Of a stretch of 64,000 bases of DNA, positions 11,925 to 24,370 are shown in pieces. Every line of letters begins with the position of its first letter. Within the stretch, counting starts at the first letter, position 1. The notes beneath the pieces were generated by a model. That model was not told where the DNA came from, did no database searches, and saw only the letters and a list, made by a program, of their open reading frames with translations. The stretch is from positions 682,001 to 746,000 of the forward strand of contig JAQOOI010000063.1 in the NCBI GenBank assembly GCA_028554645.1, written 5' to 3'. Source of the stretch: Omphalotus guepiniiformis. Lineage: Eukaryota > Basidiomycota > Agaricomycetes > Agaricales > Omphalotaceae. The position numbers were made by a program, and so were the translations under genes.

Positions 11925-14900
11925 CTATTTCTCCTGTTTCATGGCAGCGCCACCAGCATGTCCATTCTCCGACTCCGAAAGTTTCTGCAGCACCAAGTCC
12001 AATTGACTGCGTAATCCTTTTAATTCGGACCGCAGAAGCGCTTCAGTTGACTGTATCATAAGATATCTTAGTGCGGCTTCAACACAACGGTATATCCTAC
12101 GTACCTGAGCCGTGTTTGGGAACACCTTGATCAACTCCGAAAAAGGTACTTTGCTGATGCTCAATCCAGCCCGAGCATCCTCTCCTTCGACCTCTGGGTC
12201 CCTGCTCTCAGGATACGTGTTGTCGCCTTCGTCCATGCCCCGCAGCCAGCTATTCATCCATTGATACTCTTGCTGTCGAAATGTAGATTCAAAAAAGGCG
12301 ATACTTGCAAGAGGGACGAAGAATATGAGAGACATAACCACGCGGTTGATCTGTTCCGATAAGTCAGTCGGGATTGAAAAACCAGTTACGCACAAGTTCG
12401 ACAACGTTCTTCATACCTTGGCATATGATGTTTCGCTCAAAACGAATCTATTCAGGATGGTCAGGAAGATCGTGGAATGTGTAAGGCAGGCAGATGTTGG
12501 ACCAACTCAAAAGGCGAAACGATGATCTCTACCAAATTGAAGGGTGCAGGATAGACATAAGAGTCAGGCGCTCGAATCATGCCTACAGTTTTTCCAGCGA
12601 AAAAGGCCAGATATTGAGCTTCAGCGTCATCCACGACCTAAGTTAGCATGTAATGAGTCAGGTTTGCTTAACTTTATCAAAGTCGCAGAAGCACATACGT
12701 CGTCGTAGGCAGAAGAGAACAACGAGATGAGTACGTTCAGCAGAATGACTGCTGTTACAACATTCCATCTGAAGCATCCAGGTCTGCATTTACAAAAAGA
12801 ACAGAGAAGAATGTGACCACGTACAGGTAATACATTATTAATCCCGACGGACTGCAAGATTCAGGATACTAAGTGATACATCAAAGTACTTCGAGCCTTA
12901 CCTCGATGCGTATCTGTCGAAATTAGGGGACCTAATCCATAAAACATTTATTGTTTTCTCCTATTCCAAGAAACAATTGCACTACGCACCCAAGCAATGC
13001 TTGAACAAGGGCATTCACCACCTGTAGCCACGCTGTTAAGAGACAGAATATATATAGAGAAGGAAGCGACCCACTCCGGAGGATGGCTCAATGGATCCAT
13101 CAGCCGCATCCAGAGCGTACATGGCTTGAGCGAAACCGAGAGCCAATACGGAGAGGAGCTTTGCAAATCCGGTAAGCTACACACGAAAAGAGTCCAAATT
13201 GATGGTGCTTACAGCGAAGAATATTCCTGACTCCTGCAGCATGCGACCCACACATATTTGCATCATGCCAACGTATCTGGGAAAATTTTGTCAGAAAATT
13301 CGTGAGTCGCATGTCGTCAAAGATGCCCACTTATAACCATCAAACACAGTAACGAGTTCTGCAGCCAACAATAATAATTTTAGATGGTTCATCTGGTAGT
13401 GAATAATAGTAGGCGTACTCATCCTTTACGAGAGCAGGTCAGTGGGTATTCAAATATATAATTCGATGGTGAAGACGTACCATATGAAAGGCGAGACAAA
13501 ACTCAGAACTTGAAAACTATTGAATCTCAGCCTAGTGGACTGATCTCCCGTAGCTTGTATACCGACGACTCGCAGTATGAAAGCTGAAAGAAGAAGAGAA
13601 TCCGTAACGATACCCACAACGTTCCAAAATGTGAGCGCCCGCCATGTGACAAAACGCATTAGCTTGTAAAGCTGAATGAATTGTGAGAAGCAGGAATTAA
13701 GTCGAGTGTAAAGTTGTTACTTTGACCACATCTAGTAACGCATGCTTCAGTAGTGAGAGACGAAAAAGACACTCATGATTTACCTTCGAGTAAAATAGAC
13801 AATCCGAGAACATAAAGGAGAATCTCCCATTCATCCATACTTGACGTATACGACGGATCCTGCAGCCGCTCGACTGGGGAACGTACTACACGTACATGTC
13901 AAGGTGAGCTATCAAATTCAGAGAGACCTAAGGAGACTCACCAGCTTGAGAATATGCAATTAGAAGGAGTAACCAAATCATTATTCGAAAGAAGTTTTGA
14001 TATCGAGGCACACAGAGCCGAGATGGGTTTAAATGACTCCAGAAACTTCCCGTAAGAGATTCTGCATAAGGTACGTCTAGAAATAATGAGTTGCACAAAT
14101 TGACGAAGAGCGAATGGAAGGATCCCACAATCGACATCGAGGTGCTCGTTATACACGGGTACAATGTCTCCCATCCAAAGAGAATTCACGACTAGTTGAA
14201 CACGGTTACAATTAGCGCAAACTTGAAGAAATTGATGTCTACCGACCGTCTTGAGATTCGCTAGAGGATAGAAATATGGTGCTAAAACGAGAATATTCGG
14301 AACCGCACACGATACAACCCCACCATAACCTCATACCAGTGAGCGTCAATAGCCATCTCAAGAGCACTTGTCGGGTCGCTCTCGTCTCCATCCAACAGTC
14401 TATGCTTGTAACGAGCGGACATGACAGCAGACAGGCGATCTGAAGGGGTTTGATGTACAATCCTTCGAGCGAGAACTTCGCAAGCAATAGCTGCATGCCA
14501 ATATGAATGAAACAGCGACTAAGTTGGGCAGAATTTTGTGCTCACCACGACCATAATTTTCGTCATAATCAGCAGCGTTGTGGTTAGCATCCCATAGAAA
14601 TTCCGCTCGGGCTCGCAGGAGGCAGTAGGGAAGCTGCAGAAGTTGTTAACAATTATACTTTTGGCCTTCTGTCATACTTACAGCTTCAAGAAAGTCTCCT
14701 GCGGAAGCTTTGTAGGCAGCAATGACTTCCTGAGTGATGATCCTGCTTGTCGGCTCGTTGATAGCTTCGGGATCAACCTCCACCGGCAACAGTGTCAGAG
14801 TGAGAGCTCGTAGCCGTTTCACCAGTTCTGAAGTATGAATCTGTTTAGAATGAATTCTACCTGTTTTGCTTGAAGACTTACTAGTCAATGAGTCTGGAGA

Positions 14901-14978
14901 TGGATTGATGGATTTTACAGAAAGCAGAGAGTGACTATCCTCAAAGGCTCCTGCAGCGACTGCGACCGCGTCCGACAT
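11925..14978 (-). CDS. YVC1: Yvc1-type TRP calcium channel of the vacuolar membrane
   Basis: Multi-pass cation channel related to yeast Yvc1, which releases calcium from the vacuole (family knowledge). Many exons are spread over 3 kb. A cytosolic N-terminal half (SELVKRLRALTLTLLPVEVD, LPYCLLRARAEFLWDANHN, DGDESDPTSALEMAIDAHW) is followed by hydrophobic segments (FFRIMIWLLLLIAYSQA; WNVVGIVTDSLLLSAFIL; FAKLLSVLALGFAQAMYAL). The pore-side region reads GVVNALVQALLGSPNFDRY, then the last span IMYYLWNVVTAVILLNVLIS and SSAYDDVVDDAEAQYLAFFA. A C-terminal region with EYQWMNSWLRGMD and acidic patches ends in a short coiled coil. Start ATG at 14978. Family strong; localisation is inferred from Yvc1. Confidence 0.85.
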
Positions 14979-15122
14979 GGTGACGGTTCAAGTTGAAGGG
15001 ATGCACGCGACGTCATCGGGGCAAGTCCAACGTTATTAACGACGCGATGCAGGGGCTTACAGTGTACACAGGAGGCACTTCTTGTCAATAAGTGTAAATC
15101 CACTCACCTTTCAACTTCCATC
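14979..15122. promoter_or_regulatory. Bidirectional promoter, YVC1-like / ARPC3
   Basis: 144 bp lie between divergent start codons. No specific motif recognised. Confidence 0.45.
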
Positions 15123-15826
15123 ATGCCTGTAAGTATATGCCTTTGTTTTCTCTTCTTTTAAGCTCATATCGGACGCATAGGCCTATCATTCATCATTCAA
15201 CGAGGAGCCTGATGTTCGCCAGGTCGGAAATATGTCAATTCTCCCCATCAAAACCAAGTTTCGAGGAGTAGCACCTCTAGGTACTCATGTCGAACATCTC
15301 TCGATATCACATATTCTCATAATTTGCTCGACGATACAGCGGACCCCTCTTTGCCCGATATTATCGACGAGACAATTGATCTCTTTCGTGCCAACTCTCT
15401 GTTCCGGAATTTCGAGATTAAAGGTCCAGCAGATCGCACACTCATCGTACTCATCCTCTTCATTTCCGATTGTCTCGCAAAGATTGGTGCCGCTAGAACC
15501 CCACCCACAAAAATCGAGGCAACTAAATCGTTGAATACGCTCTCTGTGGATAGCTTTCCTATACCTGGGGACGCCAACTTTGCGTTGAACGCACATTATG
15601 CTGGCCCTGCGAGCCGTGCTGATGCAGGTGCGCCTGTTCAATCTGTTAGCGAATTTTTGAGGGGCTGATCATCTCCACAGAGTTTTTGCGGTCTTATTTG
15701 GTGCAAGTACGGCAGGAACTTTCCCTTCGTTTGGTGAACATCCTGTACGCAGACGGCGACACTCCTAGTAAATGGTGGATGTCCTTCCAAAAGAGAAGAT
15801 TCATGAACAGAAGTTTGGGAGCATAG
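15123..15826 (+). CDS. ARPC3: Arp2/3 complex subunit 3 (p21-Arc)
   Basis: Structural subunit of the Arp2/3 complex that nucleates branched actin at cortical patches and during endocytosis. Exons 15123-15128, 15181-15280, 15340-15627 and 15681-15826 give 179 residues, the usual length. The first exon encodes only Met-Pro, so the gene cannot be recognised from a long open frame. Motifs: AYHSSFNEEPDVRQVGNMSI, DIIDETIDLFRANSLFRNFE, IKGPADRTLIV, FPIPGDANFALNAHYAGPA, ADGDTPSKWWMSFQKRRFMN. It is convergent with NOB1, 87 bp away. Confidence 0.95.
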
Positions 15827-15913
15827 TGATTTTGCGAGAGCGTTTGTAGATTAACAACTGTAGCCACTACATATATTATTCATCGGAGATCCAGGATCTA
15901 CACGATGAAAGTT

Positions 15914-17554
15914 TTACTTTTTATTCCTTCTCCGTTCATTGGGATTCTTCCGCCCATACCCAATAGCAGGCATATCGCCATCCATGCCGCTGCTGCGCAC
16001 TGTCCTGCCTTTTCCGCCAGCACCTGCAGCGATGATCTCTGGTACCCAGTCAGGATCCATCCAACTACCTACCGCTATGCCATTTTCACCCGCGGCACTC
16101 TTCGAAAGTAGTCCTTTCATCATCTTTGCCTCCTCTCGTTCCCTTTTTCCATCAACGCGCTTCTTCGCTCTCATATACTCCGCTTGATCCTCTCGTAAAA
16201 TGAGACCCTCCCCAGGACCATGCTTCGCTGAACCTGGCTTGGGTGCTGGTATCGAATATTTAGTGCCCCGGATTTTATACTGGAAGTTCGGTTTGAGGTG
16301 AACCTGCATTGCCGGAGCATCTGAAGACGCATCTAGCGCAGATATAGTTACCGATGCACGAAGAAGTGACGGGTTACCACATGAGGGGCAGAACTTCTTC
16401 GATGCATCCTTACATATTCTGTACAGACTATTTTCAGTGCCTATGACAGGATGAGCATATATATACTCACTTGAAACAAGCATGGCAGCGTAAAACCCAA
16501 GTTTTGACCCTCTGAATTCTCTTCCCTTCCGTCCCCACGAGGTTCAGACCCATCTGCATTAACACGTTCTGCATCGCGAAATCGGCGGTCATGCATCCTA
16601 CATCAACGTATTCATCCTTCTGCTTCCGTTTTCCTTTCTTGTTTGAATCGCCATCAGGAAGAAAATCGAGTGCGCGAGATTTATGTAGCCCAACGTTGTC
16701 GGGTGTGATCCATTCACCCTCTCCATCATCAGATTCAGATGGATCATCGTATAGAGGCTCATCAGACGCCGTCGTATTTGATACTATTGATGTGGAAGGG
16801 CGAGCAGATGATAGGAGGTGGGCGTCGCCCTTTATTGGCTGCAACTCCACGCTCAGAGGCTCTTTTTCGACTTCATCATCCGCGGCCTCGACGCCAACTG
16901 CCCCGTCTTCTTCAAAGTTCTCCTCTAGTGAAGGCTCCTCTGGTGTATTGTCATCGGCATCATCGCCGCCGTTGAGTGACAAGGACTCCAAAGAGACTTC
17001 CGGCTCTGTTTTTGAGCCTTGGTCTTTCGAAGTGTCATCGATTGCTTCAGATGTCTTTGCAGACGTTTCTTCGGTTGCAATGGGAGTCTACTGTCCGTCG
17101 GTGTCATGATTTATGATTCCAAGCAACATTTTTTAAAGCACTCGCCTTGCTCTCGGCCTCAGCCTGTGCCTTGTCTTTTTTCGACCGTTCATGTAGTGTG
17201 TGAGTCAACGCCAGAACACACAAATCGGGATGCGATAATACAGAATAATCTCCTGTTTTCTTTGCCCATTGGATAACTAAGATAGATGGTCATTAATGCT
17301 ACTATCACAAGCGATATTCGAGTATGCAAACCTGCAGTGAGACTTGCCGGGTCTGGGTTCTTGACCTCGATTTTAATTCCGTAGTTCAACCCTAGACGCT
17401 CCAAGTGTTCTTTGGCATTTCTATCCTTCAACTCTGCGAGAACTTGCGGAACGGTAATGTAGGTCTCTGCAAGGCCTCGCAGCGGCGATAACGAGAGTAG
17501 AGGGCCAGCATCTAGGACCAAGTTTTTGCAAAAAGGTTTTTTATCGGCTGCCAT
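15914..17554 (-). CDS. NOB1: 20S-pre-rRNA D-site endonuclease Nob1
   Basis: PIN-domain nuclease that cuts 20S pre-rRNA at site D to make mature 18S rRNA in pre-40S particles (family knowledge). N-terminal PIN domain: NLVLDAGPLLSLSPLRGLAE with the first acidic residue, TVPQVLAELKD, then WAKKTGDYSVLSHPDLCVLA. A long acidic Ser/Glu linker follows (LSLNGGDDADDNTPEEPS). The zinc ribbon has CHACFK...FCPSCGNPSLLR, and the C-terminal region reads FQYKIRGTKYSIPAPKPG, PDWVPEI, GYGRKNPNERRRNKK. Canonical introns join SLTA to VIQWAKK, KN to TPIATEE, and CFK to ICKDA. The start is the ATG at 17554, just before AADKKPFCKN. Confidence 0.95.
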
Positions 17555-17764
17555 CGAGAAACAACAAAGGTTCAATTGAAAATGTTGAGCCAGGCACTCG
17601 AGAAAAAAAAGTGTGCGCCACGCGACTAATGAGCTTCTCGTCTCTCGGCTTCTTTTTTCTGATTCGGCCGAGACAGTATGAAGGCCTCCGAAACCCGATG
17701 TTGCCCTTCGAATTCCGATATTTAAACTTAGAGTATCTGTCTTGACGCCATCTTTGCTCTTAAT
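17555..17764. promoter_or_regulatory. Bidirectional promoter, NOB1 / LEU2
   Basis: 210 bp separate the divergent start codons. A homopurine run (gagaaaaaaaagtg type) lies near 17600. I find no convincing Leu3-type CCG-spaced palindrome. Confidence 0.4.
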
Positions 17765-19125
17765 ATGTCTCCCAAATCGTATGCTTTCTTTCAGCTCAAA
17801 TTTGAAGAATAGTACTGACCATCTATGTAAAGGTTTCGAATCGTTGTACTCCCCGGTGACGGAATTGGTAGCATTTCTTCCGTTTGCTTGCTGGTTTTCG
17901 GATGTTGATTGTGAGCTCGTCAGGTCCCGAGGTCGTCGAGGAGGCCGTCAAAGTCTTACAAGCTGTTTCTGCTGCTTCCCCGGACTTTGATCTCAAACTG
18001 GAGACTCATCTCTTCGGAGGCGCTGCTATAGATACCGTTGGCGAACCCCTACCTCCCTCAACTTTACAGGCATGCAAAGAAGCTGATGCTATTCTCATGG
18101 GTACGCGCATATCACTTTACTATACGTGCACCCGCTCAACTTCTTCCAGGTTCGATCGGAGGACCTAAATGGGGTGTAGACGCGAAAGTACGACCTGAAC
18201 CAGGGTTGCTCGCTCTCCGTAAAACTCTCGGACTCTACGCCAATATACGCCCAGCAAACTTTGCTTCTGAAGCCCTTCTCGACTACACCCCACTCCGAGC
18301 CGATGTGGCTCGGGGGTTCGACGTGATTGTTGTCCGTGAGCTGATCGGCGGTCTCTATTTCGGAAAGCGTAAAGAGGCTAGTGCAGAGCCAGACTTGGGC
18401 ACAGCTTGGGATACGATGATCTACAGCGAAGCAGAGATACAGAGGATTACTCGAGTTGCAGCTCAGATTGCTATTACCGCCAACCCACCGTTAGAGATCC
18501 ACTCGATAGATAAGGCCAATGTCCTGGCTTGCTCGAGACTTTGGAGGAAAACTGTCACGGAAACTCTGACTAAGGAGTACCCACAAATCAAGTTCGACCA
18601 TCACCTTGTCGACTCTGCTTCAATGATCATGGTCGCAAACCCACGAAAACTGAATGGAGTCATCCTGACAGAAAATTTGTTCGGAGATATGTGGGTGCTT
18701 GTCAACTGTAACGCTGATGTGAATTTCTTACATCTGCTCGTTTTTATATCCTCTCCGACCAATCAAGTGTTATACCTGGGTCCCTGGGTTTGCTACCTTC
18801 CGCTTCTCTGGCAGCCGCGCCTTCCCAACCTTCACCTGATTTCAAACCTACGTCTGGTCTCTATGAGCCAATCCATGGTTCTGCGCCTGATATCGCTGGA
18901 CAAGGCATCGCCAACCCCATTGGCACTATCCTCAGCGCCGCGATGCTTCTACGATATTCTCTAGGTCTCGATAAGCCTGCTACCGCTATTGAAACAGCAG
19001 TCCAAAAAGTTCTTGACGTCCCTGCCTCGGGAGGTCTTGGCCTCAGGACCACGGACCTAGGCGGGAAGGTAAAAACGAAAGAGCTGGGAGATCAGGTTGT
19101 AGAAGTGTTGAAACAGGTTCTGTGA
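17765..19125 (+). CDS. LEU2: 3-isopropylmalate dehydrogenase
   Basis: NAD-dependent oxidative decarboxylase of leucine biosynthesis. Exons 17765-17778, 17833-17867, 17924-18100, 18150-18690 and 18750-19125 give 380 residues. Motifs: [84 protein letters not shown], then [41 protein letters not shown]. The last intron is odd. The frame that preserves the metal-binding Asp of LSD needs the intron to end ...ttttatat at 18749 (AT, not AG). The only downstream AG (18766-18767) keeps frame but deletes LSDQSS. Otherwise a normal, intact enzyme. Confidence 0.9.
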
Positions 19126-19334
19126 TGTAGCATTGTCATCAGGATGTAGGATACAGAAAATAATGTAAGAATAGATAGTTTGAGTGGAAGATATGATATA
19201 CTGAGGTAGGCACATAACTTTCAACAACAGCACGAACAATTGAAACAATCCCAGAATTGTCAAGTATGTTGTCCTATGGAAGCGGACTAATAAATTGACT
19301 CCATAGTTGGCCAGTAGCGTGCCTCATTGTTGAA

Positions 19335-21002
19335 TCAGTAGTGATTTGAAGAGTGTCGGCTCCTAGAGAATCCTCTCTCAAAGGAATCCATGCTGGGTGA
19401 ATTAAACTGTGCCTCAGGACTACTAATAGGTGCCACTCCCGACGCGACAGCAACAGTTCCTCCAAGAGGACCAATGCTTTCAGAATACCGCAGGCCGGTC
19501 GAACTTGTAGATTCAGCGATCGAATTAGGAGGTACTGATGTCTTGAAGGGCTGTCCCGCTATGTTAGACCCACGCTTGATACGAGGCTGATGCGAGAATA
19601 TGTTCACCTCCGCTATGCCAGTAGTGTCGACAGTTTCCGTCTGGTCCCACTGCCAATTGCCCAGGGTGACGCGACCAAGATCATGCGATTTAAATCGTTG
19701 ACGCAATCCATCGCGAGCATTGAGTGTTCGCAGCAGTCCAAAGGAATAGAGCTTTCCAGAAAGAATGATAAGAAAGAGGACGATATTGTGCTCCTCGGTC
19801 TGTATGATATGAATCAATGACCTAGTTCCATCACTTTTCGCATCACTCACCGAATAGCTAAGGCCAACAGCGGTTACCATGACCAGACAAGGCAGCGCAG
19901 TGGACTCGAAGGTAATTACAATGACTGAGTTAACAACCTGATCGGAGTTCTTAACGCCCGTTTTTGAGCGCCAGAGAACAGTTACAACTATTTATGAATA
20001 ATCAGCACTCTGTTATGATTCCTCTTGAAGAGTTCAGTACAAACTAGCGCGACAACCAAATCGAGGACTGAGTAGAGTGCGTCAACATTGTCTGCCATAC
20101 GCATATACAAGCCTACTTACACACAGACCCGAGAATCCACAGAGTAAATGCGATCTTTGACGCCTAGATAGACGCGTCGTGTCAAGTCGAAGGCATTTCG
20201 GAACAACAAGTCCAGACGCACCGATGGCTTTGAACTGCCCAATGCCAGCAGGAGCTACGCCAATCACCTCTTCATGTCTGCTGAGCTGTCCACGAAATGA
20301 CCACGACGTACATCTTTGATTTGACCTCTGCCGATGATCAAAGCTAAATTTACCAGCTTTTAGCGTACCGTCAGTACCCGATCTGTCTGATATGCGGACC
20401 CAGTAGGAACGGACCAAGTAGGCATTTATGGACATGAGTAACATAGCAAGACTTCCTAGTGTATAAAGAAACCAACGGTTCTTATTCGTGATCTGAGCGC
20501 CGGGAACTGAGTACGTCGAGACTTTGGTTGGTATCGGTCAAAGCATACTTTCCAACACCGCCTGATGAAGAACATCTCGCAGTGCCAATGGACACACCCG
20601 TTCACGAATAAACTTGACCACGCAAACGCGTCAGTTGTCTTTTAAACCGCGTCAGTCGCGCGAAATGATGTATCTGAATGGCATACCCAAGGGCTGTTGT
20701 TCACGGCCACGAACCATAGTTTATAATCTTCAACGATAGTCTGAAATCTATTTGGCAGAATGTTTGTGTAAGACGATGAATTGGTGCCACGTATTAAACA
20801 CTCACAGCGCCAGGAAGACCACTACGCCCACAAATGCCTTCTTCCGCAACGAATCGTCTTGAAAGTCGGAGTAATACTTCGATGCTTGTCCCAAAACGAA
20901 GCCTAATAGAAAAGACTGAAATATACCACTAAGCAGAACGGCACTCGTTCCATTTTGGCATGCCCAACCAGATAAACCGAGATTAGTGATGTTCGCAGAC
21001 AT
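19335..21002 (-). CDS. Multi-pass membrane protein, DUF6534-like
   Basis: Predicted seven-span-like protein of a family expanded in basidiomycetes, with no assigned function. Exon 1 starts at 21002 with an N-terminal span (SAVLLSGIFQSFLLGFVLGQ) and SKYYSDFQDD. Next come QTIVEDYKLWFVAVNN, then FAWSSLFVNGCVHWHCEMFF followed by IRRCWK. Another span follows (FLYTLGSLAMLLMSINAYLV). The C-terminal exon (19335-19880) holds a hydrophobic segment (IVLFLIILSGKLYSFGLLRT) and the family-like LNARDGLRQRF, then a Ser/Thr-rich tail. Exon edges are approximate; stretches around 19900-20080 are not fully resolved. Family assignment rests on layout and the KLY...LNAR motif. Confidence 0.55.
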
Positions 21003-21407
21003 AGAAATGTTCAGTAAAGACAGGAAGGTAAAGATCGGTGAAGATTGCTGGGCGAGCGTTCCTTGGACTCGTGTCATGCACAAATAGAGTAATTTGGCAG
21101 GAAAGCGTGATATATGTACGTACGTACGTGAATCTGTAATACGGGCTGCAACTATAACATCAAAGTAAGTCGTAAATGCACATAGACAAGATAATTTAGA
21201 AGAGAGAACACAGCGAGACACAAAACAACAGTCAACTATGCACTATGTTGACGCTTGACAAGAAATAAAATAAAAAGGCGACGTAGTCAAGCATTCAATC
21301 ATGCCAAACTTTTCATTTTTCCCCATGCATAGCTATGGACAGTCGCGAAGTGGGCAAGCTTCTCGCTCATTGACGTTGCGAGGTCAAAAGAGGTTAAAGG
21401 AAACTTG
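21003..21407. other. Intergenic region
   Basis: Presumed promoter of the DUF6534-like gene and 3' end of the coiled-coil gene. A short simple repeat of tacg units is present at about 21116-21130. No gene seen. Confidence 0.5.
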
Positions 21408-23754
21408 TTATCTCGTATATGCCTGTCGCTGCAAACACAACTTATGTCAGTCATGCTTGACGCAACTTACTGAATCAACGCACCAGCACAGCGTGCACTC
21501 GAGTTGACCTCGCTTCCGTTGAACTAACGTGTCATGAGCACTTTCGAACAACGCGAGTTCATCGTCGCTTCCTTCTTCGCTTCCCTCTTCCTCCTCTTCC
21601 TCCTCCTCCTCAGCTTCACTTGTCCCCTCTTCTCCTCCTCTTTCCCCTTGCTTGCCCATCTCAACTTCGGCAGTCCCGGTTGTTGGCGGTGTTGGTAACG
21701 CTGATGCAATCTCGCTCTGCAGTACCTGGAAGGAACCAACCTCCGGCTCAAAATCTTTGCCCGTAACATCATGATGGATCCCTGAAGGCAACACCAATAC
21801 CTGCTCCGTGGGTACAGTTTGTGACTGCATTGAGCCCTCCTCCAGTTCGACACCATTGTCAGTGCTTTCAACCTGTCGAACCTCGGACTGAGGGGCCTCA
21901 TCAGCCATCTTTTCTTGCGCGCTCAAAAGAACCCCATCTTCATCACCTGTTTCTTCAATACGCGGCTTCTTATTAGGATGCTCTGCAGCGGCACCGTGAA
22001 CCAAATCTGCTCCCATCGTTTCGGAAGCACGTTTCAATGACTCCGCAGGTGCATTCATCGGAGGTGAATATCGTTGAGAATCAGCTCTTGGCGCCGACAT
22101 AGAGCTAGGCTGCTCATGCTCTGGACTCATGGATTTGCTAGAGCGTGGAGGTGTGGGGAAAGCTTGTACGTCCGATACAGATTCACAATCTTTCTCCGGT
22201 ACCGATTGGGATTGTACGTGAGTCAATGTGGAGGCGCCGTTGGGTGAAACCTGAATTGGCGCGATATATGTGGTAGCAGGGCCTGGTAGATGAGGATGGG
22301 GAACTAGAGTTGTGTACTGAAGAGTCTGAGGTGTGAGGGCATGGGCAAGAGTGGATGAATCTCTTGATAACGGAGAGATGCCGTGTCCAGCATGGATAGA
22401 CGCTGATGAACTGGGGTGTGATCGTGGGGATGGGAACGATGGATGTGGATGATGAGGGGACACGGGAGAAGCAAAGGGAAGATGTGTAGGAGGGATCCCT
22501 TGTGGCATTGGTGCAGACCCTGGCGTAATAACAGTGTATAGATTATGTGGAACCCGCGCATTCTGAGGGTGCTGCTGCTGCTGATAAAGATACTGCCCGT
22601 TTTGCGAAGATATTAAGTTCTGAGGAGAATACTGACTGCTGGAAGACTGAGAGGGAAAGTACGTTTCGGCGACTGTCAGCACCCGTCCATCCAGACCTGG
22701 TAGGTGAAGATCACTGGAAGGTGAATTTAGCGCTCGACCTGGCTGAGATCTATTCACCAAGTGTGAGGGGTTGACAGGCGAGGCTCGCTCCAGCGAGCTC
22801 GTACGAATTTTTGGAGGATGTGAAGGTCCACTCGTATTGGAAATATGTTTCGCGCAGTTCGCATCGAGTTGTGTCAGCGCAGGTCGCTGAGATGGGATGG
22901 GCTGCGAAGAAGGTCTCTGGATCACAGGGGACTGTATGGGCTGCTAAAATCAACTATGAGTCACAATTAGGTATAGAAGAATTAAAAACCTTACTGCTGC
23001 TTGATAATTGACTGCAATTGAGTAAAGGTCAGTACCTTTGTTCGAATTTCAATAATGTCGTACTGACTCATCTGAGCAATCCCATGGGGAAGATGGTGGA
23101 TGGATAATGCACCACGTAGAACACAGCCGTTCACTATGCCCAGAAGGGTTCGAAAATCACCAGTTACATGACCATACGATTGTTGAAGCTTTCCAAATTC
23201 TGTGAGCAATTGCTGATAGGCTTCCTCAGGGCGGCCTCTTGCCATCGCTTCAAGGGCATTTTGCTTATGAGAAAGTTGCTGGATGAGGCGATTCTGTTCT
23301 TGGTTAATTCTGGTGAGTTTATGATTGTCTTGGTACATTATGCCGTTCTGCTGCTTCAGTTCCGTCACCTGAGCAGCAAGGTCGGCGGCTGCTTTCTGAT
23401 AGTGAGCGACATTGCCTTCAAGTTTTTGAATCTTCTGATGCAACTGAGGATGTAATCCTTGCTCTGCTAGGCAATCGTTCTGGACAGACGCCAGTAATTC
23501 AACGACTTTTCGATGAAGTATGTCTTGTTCCGGAGAGGTACTGATTTGCTCATTCTGATTAGAAAAAGAAAAGGAAGATAATTTTACGCATTACGCACTA
23601 TTTGGCCGTGTCTGGAGACACGTCCACCGAGGACATTGTGGAAGACAACGTTGAGTAGCACGATGCTCAGGATAGGAGCGTGAAGCAGAATTTCAAAGTC
23701 AGCCGCGGCACCGACCATGAGAACGCCATGAGTCCGTATAACATGAACGTGCAT
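21408..23754 (-). CDS. Coiled-coil, low-complexity protein of unknown function
   Basis: I do not recognise the family. Likely start ATG at 23754 (MHVHVIRTHGVLMVGAAADF), followed by a hydrophobic stretch (ILLHAPILSIVLLNVVFHNV). A heptad-rich coiled coil follows (LHPQLHQKIQKLEGN, AADLAAQVTELKQQNG, HKLTRINQEQNRLIQQLSHK), then a small folded-looking part (FGKLQQSYGHVTGDFRTLLG). After an intron with canonical ends (about 22945-23035) comes about 490 residues of Ser/Pro/Gln-rich sequence. This ends in a run of glutamates (around 21580-21620) and VQRKRGQLECTLCWC. A gtaagt/ttgcag intron probably precedes the last few codons, which stop at 21408. Nuclear or cytoskeletal roles are both possible; I would not assign one. 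Confidence 0.6.
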
Positions 23755-24370
23755 GAAGCCAGGAATAGTGTTTCCTCATCGTTGTTAGAGGCTACCTTTG
23801 TCGCTGGTCAAAGCTAGCAAATTGAGCAATAATGGGCATCAAATACAAGTGCAGTCAAGCGCACAGCCATGATCCGTTAAATGAGCGCCATACTTACAAG
23901 ATTGGCATGGCATTCGTAATGGAACCATTGCCTTCTCCTGAAAGGAAAGGACTGGTCTTGACCGGAATGGCAGCTACTGGCAGGGAATGGCTCAAGAGTA
24001 CACTAAAATGGCACTTGACATCGGCGTTCCATAAAATTACATAGACCTGTGGTTCAACCTTCAAAACTTTACACTGGAGTAATGCCGAAATCAGCAACCA
24101 GCCATGGAATACATACTGTAAGTAAACAGGTTCAATGAGAACATAACTAAAAGCGACAACAATATTACAGTACATTGACTCTGATCTTAAAAGTTCAATC
24201 AAGGAGACTATAAATAACGCGCAGGCAAAGAAGGTTTCGCGCACGAACGGAGCAACTCGCTCGCGCTAGTGGTCAAATGCGAAGACTGACAAAGTTGTGT
24301 TTCGGCAGCATATCGTGGTTGCTCCGTCAGCTCTGTGATACAAGAAAGTGACGGAAATGATTGACTGACG
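23755..24370. other. Intergenic region
   Basis: No gene supported. Short open frames on both strands lack motifs or splice context. Probably the promoter of the coiled-coil gene and the 3' end of the neighbouring membrane-protein gene. Confidence 0.5.

Noticed and set aside
22926..23035. Possible noncanonical splice in the coiled-coil gene (GT...CA)
   Set aside because: A longer canonical intron beginning at gtactg after IRTK joins in phase to QPIQSPV, so no unusual boundary is needed.
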